From Metasolibacillus fluoroglycofenilyticus (GTDB taxonomy: Bacteria > Bacillota > Bacilli > Bacillales_A > Planococcaceae), in assembly GCF_003049645.1 (NCBI RefSeq), contig NZ_PYWK01000008.1, positions 1 through 51,883 on the forward strand: a stretch of 51,883 nucleotides of DNA, written 5' to 3'. Position numbers and translations under genes: made by a program. The notes beneath the pieces were generated by a model that did no database searches, was not told the origin of the DNA, and was given only the letters and a program-made list of their open reading frames with translations. Positions 50,725 to 51,883 of this stretch are shown one piece after another. Each line of letters starts with the position of its first letter. Position 1 is the first letter of the stretch.

Positions 50725-51191
50725 AAAGTGATTTTAATGTAGTAGGCTTATTTATAAATACAAACAAACCATATGTTAAACTTTTTTTTATCTGATTCAT
50801 CAGAGGTGTGTAATTGTGAAGTAATGTCTTGCTTTCATGGAGGGTCTCAAACGCGTACTGACATATTTTAAGAGGGTCTACTTGATAGAAATCGAAGGTG
50901 ATACCTAATAAACTAAAAGAGGCAGGATTCAACAAAGTTATTTCTATCAATAACTTTTCGAGTTCTATCAGTAAGTGGCTAAAAATAACGTTCGAAAAGC
51001 CGTACAGTTCCCGGCATTTTAGGAGTTAATGATAGAGATTTGCCTAACTAGAGGTCTGATAAAGCAGCAGTTCCCCTAAATGAAAGTAAAATGCTAAAAC
51101 TTTTCTTGCCATATTTTCAACGAGCCTTTCTTAATAAAAAAATGACAGTAGATAATTTACATTTATTTACAATATGTATCTGACGGGGCTA
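50725..51191. other. non-coding gap, possibly an insertion remnant
   Basis: No well-supported gene. A minus-strand frame at 50708-50950 starts with TTG, has no ribosome site and matches nothing I recognise. Scattered TTCTATCA and TGATAGAA words (50882-50970) occur in direct and inverted orientation, which may be the debris of a mobile element. Confidence 0.35.
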
Positions 51192-51271
51192 GTTATTCCA
51201 TGTTTATCGACGTTTATTCCACGTTTTTTTGAGTTTATTCCACGTTTTCTGAGTTTTATTCCATGTTCATG
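51192..51271. repeat. four short tandem repeats of about 20 bp
   Basis: Units start at 51192, 51212, 51233 and 51253, consensus GTTTATTCCACGTTTTTTGA, with ATG/ACG variation in the middle. They lie between the guaB region and the rRNA operon end. Confidence 0.75.
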
Positions 51272-51315
51272 TTTTTTTACACATGTGATATGGAATCTCT
51301 TTTTAGACAACTATC

Positions 51316-51371
51316 TTGCTACAAAGCAATGTCCTACTCTCACAGGGGATGCCCCCAACTACCATCGGCAC
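51316..51371 (-). pseudogene. truncated copy of the 3' half of 5S rRNA
   Basis: Minus strand GTGCCGATGGTAGTTGGGGG-CATCCCCTGTGAGAGTAGGACATTGCTT matches the 3' half of the intact 5S at 51629-51744 with few changes. The 5' half is replaced by unrelated, GC-rich sequence (51372-51560). Probably a relic of recombination at the end of the rRNA operon. Confidence 0.8.
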
Positions 51372-51587
51372 TTCAACGCAGTACAGCTAAGCGGCGGATT
51401 CCTTCGTTGCCCGCGACGCTTGCGGTGCTCATGTGCCATGCACATTCCGCTCCGCACTCCTTGGCGCCTCGGACTCCTTGCTCATCTGCACTGCTTCAAG
51501 TAGCGTTCGCTTAAAAGTGTTTACCATTGTTTGCTTCCGATGACGCGCCGAACTGACCTTCGGTCTTTGGTAGTTGGGGGCTTTCTT
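51348..51587. repeat. inverted repeat of the 5S segment GCCCCCAACTACC
   Basis: GCCCCCAACTACC at 51350-51362 has an exact inverted copy GGTAGTTGGGGGC at 51569-51581. It encloses about 206 bases of GC-rich sequence unlike the rest of the gap. Confidence 0.7.
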
Positions 51588-51593
51588 TTGATA

Positions 51594-51621
51594 CAAAAAA
51601 ACCACTGAATAATCAGTGGTC
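51594..51621 (-). terminator. terminator of the rRNA operon
   Basis: ACCACTGA-TTAT-TCAGTGGT followed by TTTTTTT on the minus strand, 8 bases after the 5S 3' end. Confidence 0.92.
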
Positions 51622-51628
51622 TGTTGTT

Positions 51629-51744
51629 GCGAAGCAATGTCCTACTCTCACAGGGGGAAGCCCCCAACTACCATCGGCGCTAAAGAGCTTAACTTCCGTG
51701 TTCGGTATGGGAACGGGTGTGACCTCTTTGCCATCATTACTTCA
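51629..51744 (-). rRNA. rrf: 5S ribosomal RNA
   Basis: 116 nt aligned to Bacillus 5S: contains GGTCACACCCGTTCCCATACCGAACACGGAAGTTAAG and CCGATGGTAGT...GAGAGTAGGAC. Ends are set by alignment from memory to the B. subtilis molecule. Confidence 0.95.
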
Positions 51745-51805
51745 CTATTGAAAGAATTTGTTCTTTCAAAACTGGATAAACGAACATTGAAACAAGTTTT
51801 AATTG

Positions 51806-51883
51806 TGGTTAAGTCCTCGATCGATTAGTATTCGTCAGCTCCATGTGTCGCCACACTTCCACCTCGAACCTATCTACCTCATC
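51806..51883 (-). rRNA. rrl: 23S ribosomal RNA, 3' end (continues beyond the window)
   Basis: Minus strand ends GACGAATACTAATCGATCGAGGACTTAACCA, the standard Bacillales 23S 3' end. Only the last 78 bases are inside the window. Confidence 0.95.

Noticed and set aside
50708..50950. 80-aa minus-strand frame next to the ASCH gene
   Set aside because: TTG start without ribosome site, overlaps the ASCH gene end, no recognisable family.
51192..51271. CRISPR array
   Set aside because: The repeats are contiguous 20-bp units without unique spacers, and no cas genes occur in the window.
51174..51828. Plus-strand frames over the rRNA end
   Set aside because: They are antisense to 5S rRNA and its truncated copy; rRNA-derived translations such as CPTLTGDAPNYH are well-known artefacts.

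Overview
The window is chromosomal DNA of a low-GC, endospore-forming Firmicute, most likely of the Planococcaceae/Caryophanaceae (Lysinibacillus- or Solibacillus-like). This rests on gene order and protein resemblance, since no search could be run. Read on the minus strand, it spans the oriC-proximal block that in Bacillus subtilis lies between rrnO and rrnA: 23S-5S rRNA (right edge), guaB, dacA, serS, a serine tRNA, dck, dgk, tadA, the SRP RNA, dnaX, ebfC, recR, yaaL, bofA, then the promoters and leader of the next rrn operon (left edge). The core order is recognisable but changed. tadA is inverted, pdxS/pdxT are absent between dacA and serS, and several accessory blocks are inserted.

Layout, left to right. 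1-4170: rrn leader with tandem promoters, bofA, yaaL, recR, ebfC, dnaX and the 4.5S-type SRP RNA, all on the minus strand. 4350-9066: tRNA-Ser(UGA), a SigV/RsiV-type ECF sigma and anti-sigma pair, a LOG-family hydrolase, and an NprR-like HTH/TPR regulator followed immediately by a 33-codon secreted pro-peptide gene. 9089-16131: abgA/abgB-type amidohydrolases, the dck/dgk kinases, tadA with a histidine phosphatase, and scoA/scoB. 16294-17875: an Rgg-family regulator divergent from a 17-codon gene whose product, MEFIMALMDIWLIGGGG, looks like a streptococcal SHP pheromone. It has an inverted-repeat operator, a terminator, and a DUF4279-like gene downstream. 18082-19789: an HrtBA-like ABC exporter.

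19923-34620 is one 14.7-kb minus-strand catabolic operon headed by a LacI regulator: SDR, iron alcohol dehydrogenase, cupin, alpha/beta-hydrolase, MsmX-type ATPase, HpcH/HpaI aldolase, amidase, solute-binding protein, two permeases, a double-SnoaL protein, aldehyde dehydrogenase and a HisD-family dehydrogenase. It contains no sugar kinase, so uptake followed by non-phosphorylative oxidation and retro-aldol cleavage is the likely scheme; the substrate is unknown. Perfect TGAATTCGAATTCA palindromes precede lacI and the alcohol dehydrogenase gene.

35242-36842 holds an SPFH/zinc-ribbon protein and a zinc-ribbon/TM2 protein. It is followed by an S51 peptidase, serS with a T-box leader, a VanR/VanS/VanY-like set, a MocR/PdxR-type regulator, an SRPBCC protein, asnB, dacA, guaB and an ASCH protein. 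The right end has short tandem repeats, a truncated second copy of the 5S 3' half, a terminator, 5S, and the 3' end of 23S.

The most noteworthy content is two separate peptide-signalling (RRNPP) modules whose pheromone genes are too short for ordinary gene calling. Next come the uncharacterised catabolic operon, and a repeat family that includes a 45-bp perfect palindrome serving as a two-way terminator.
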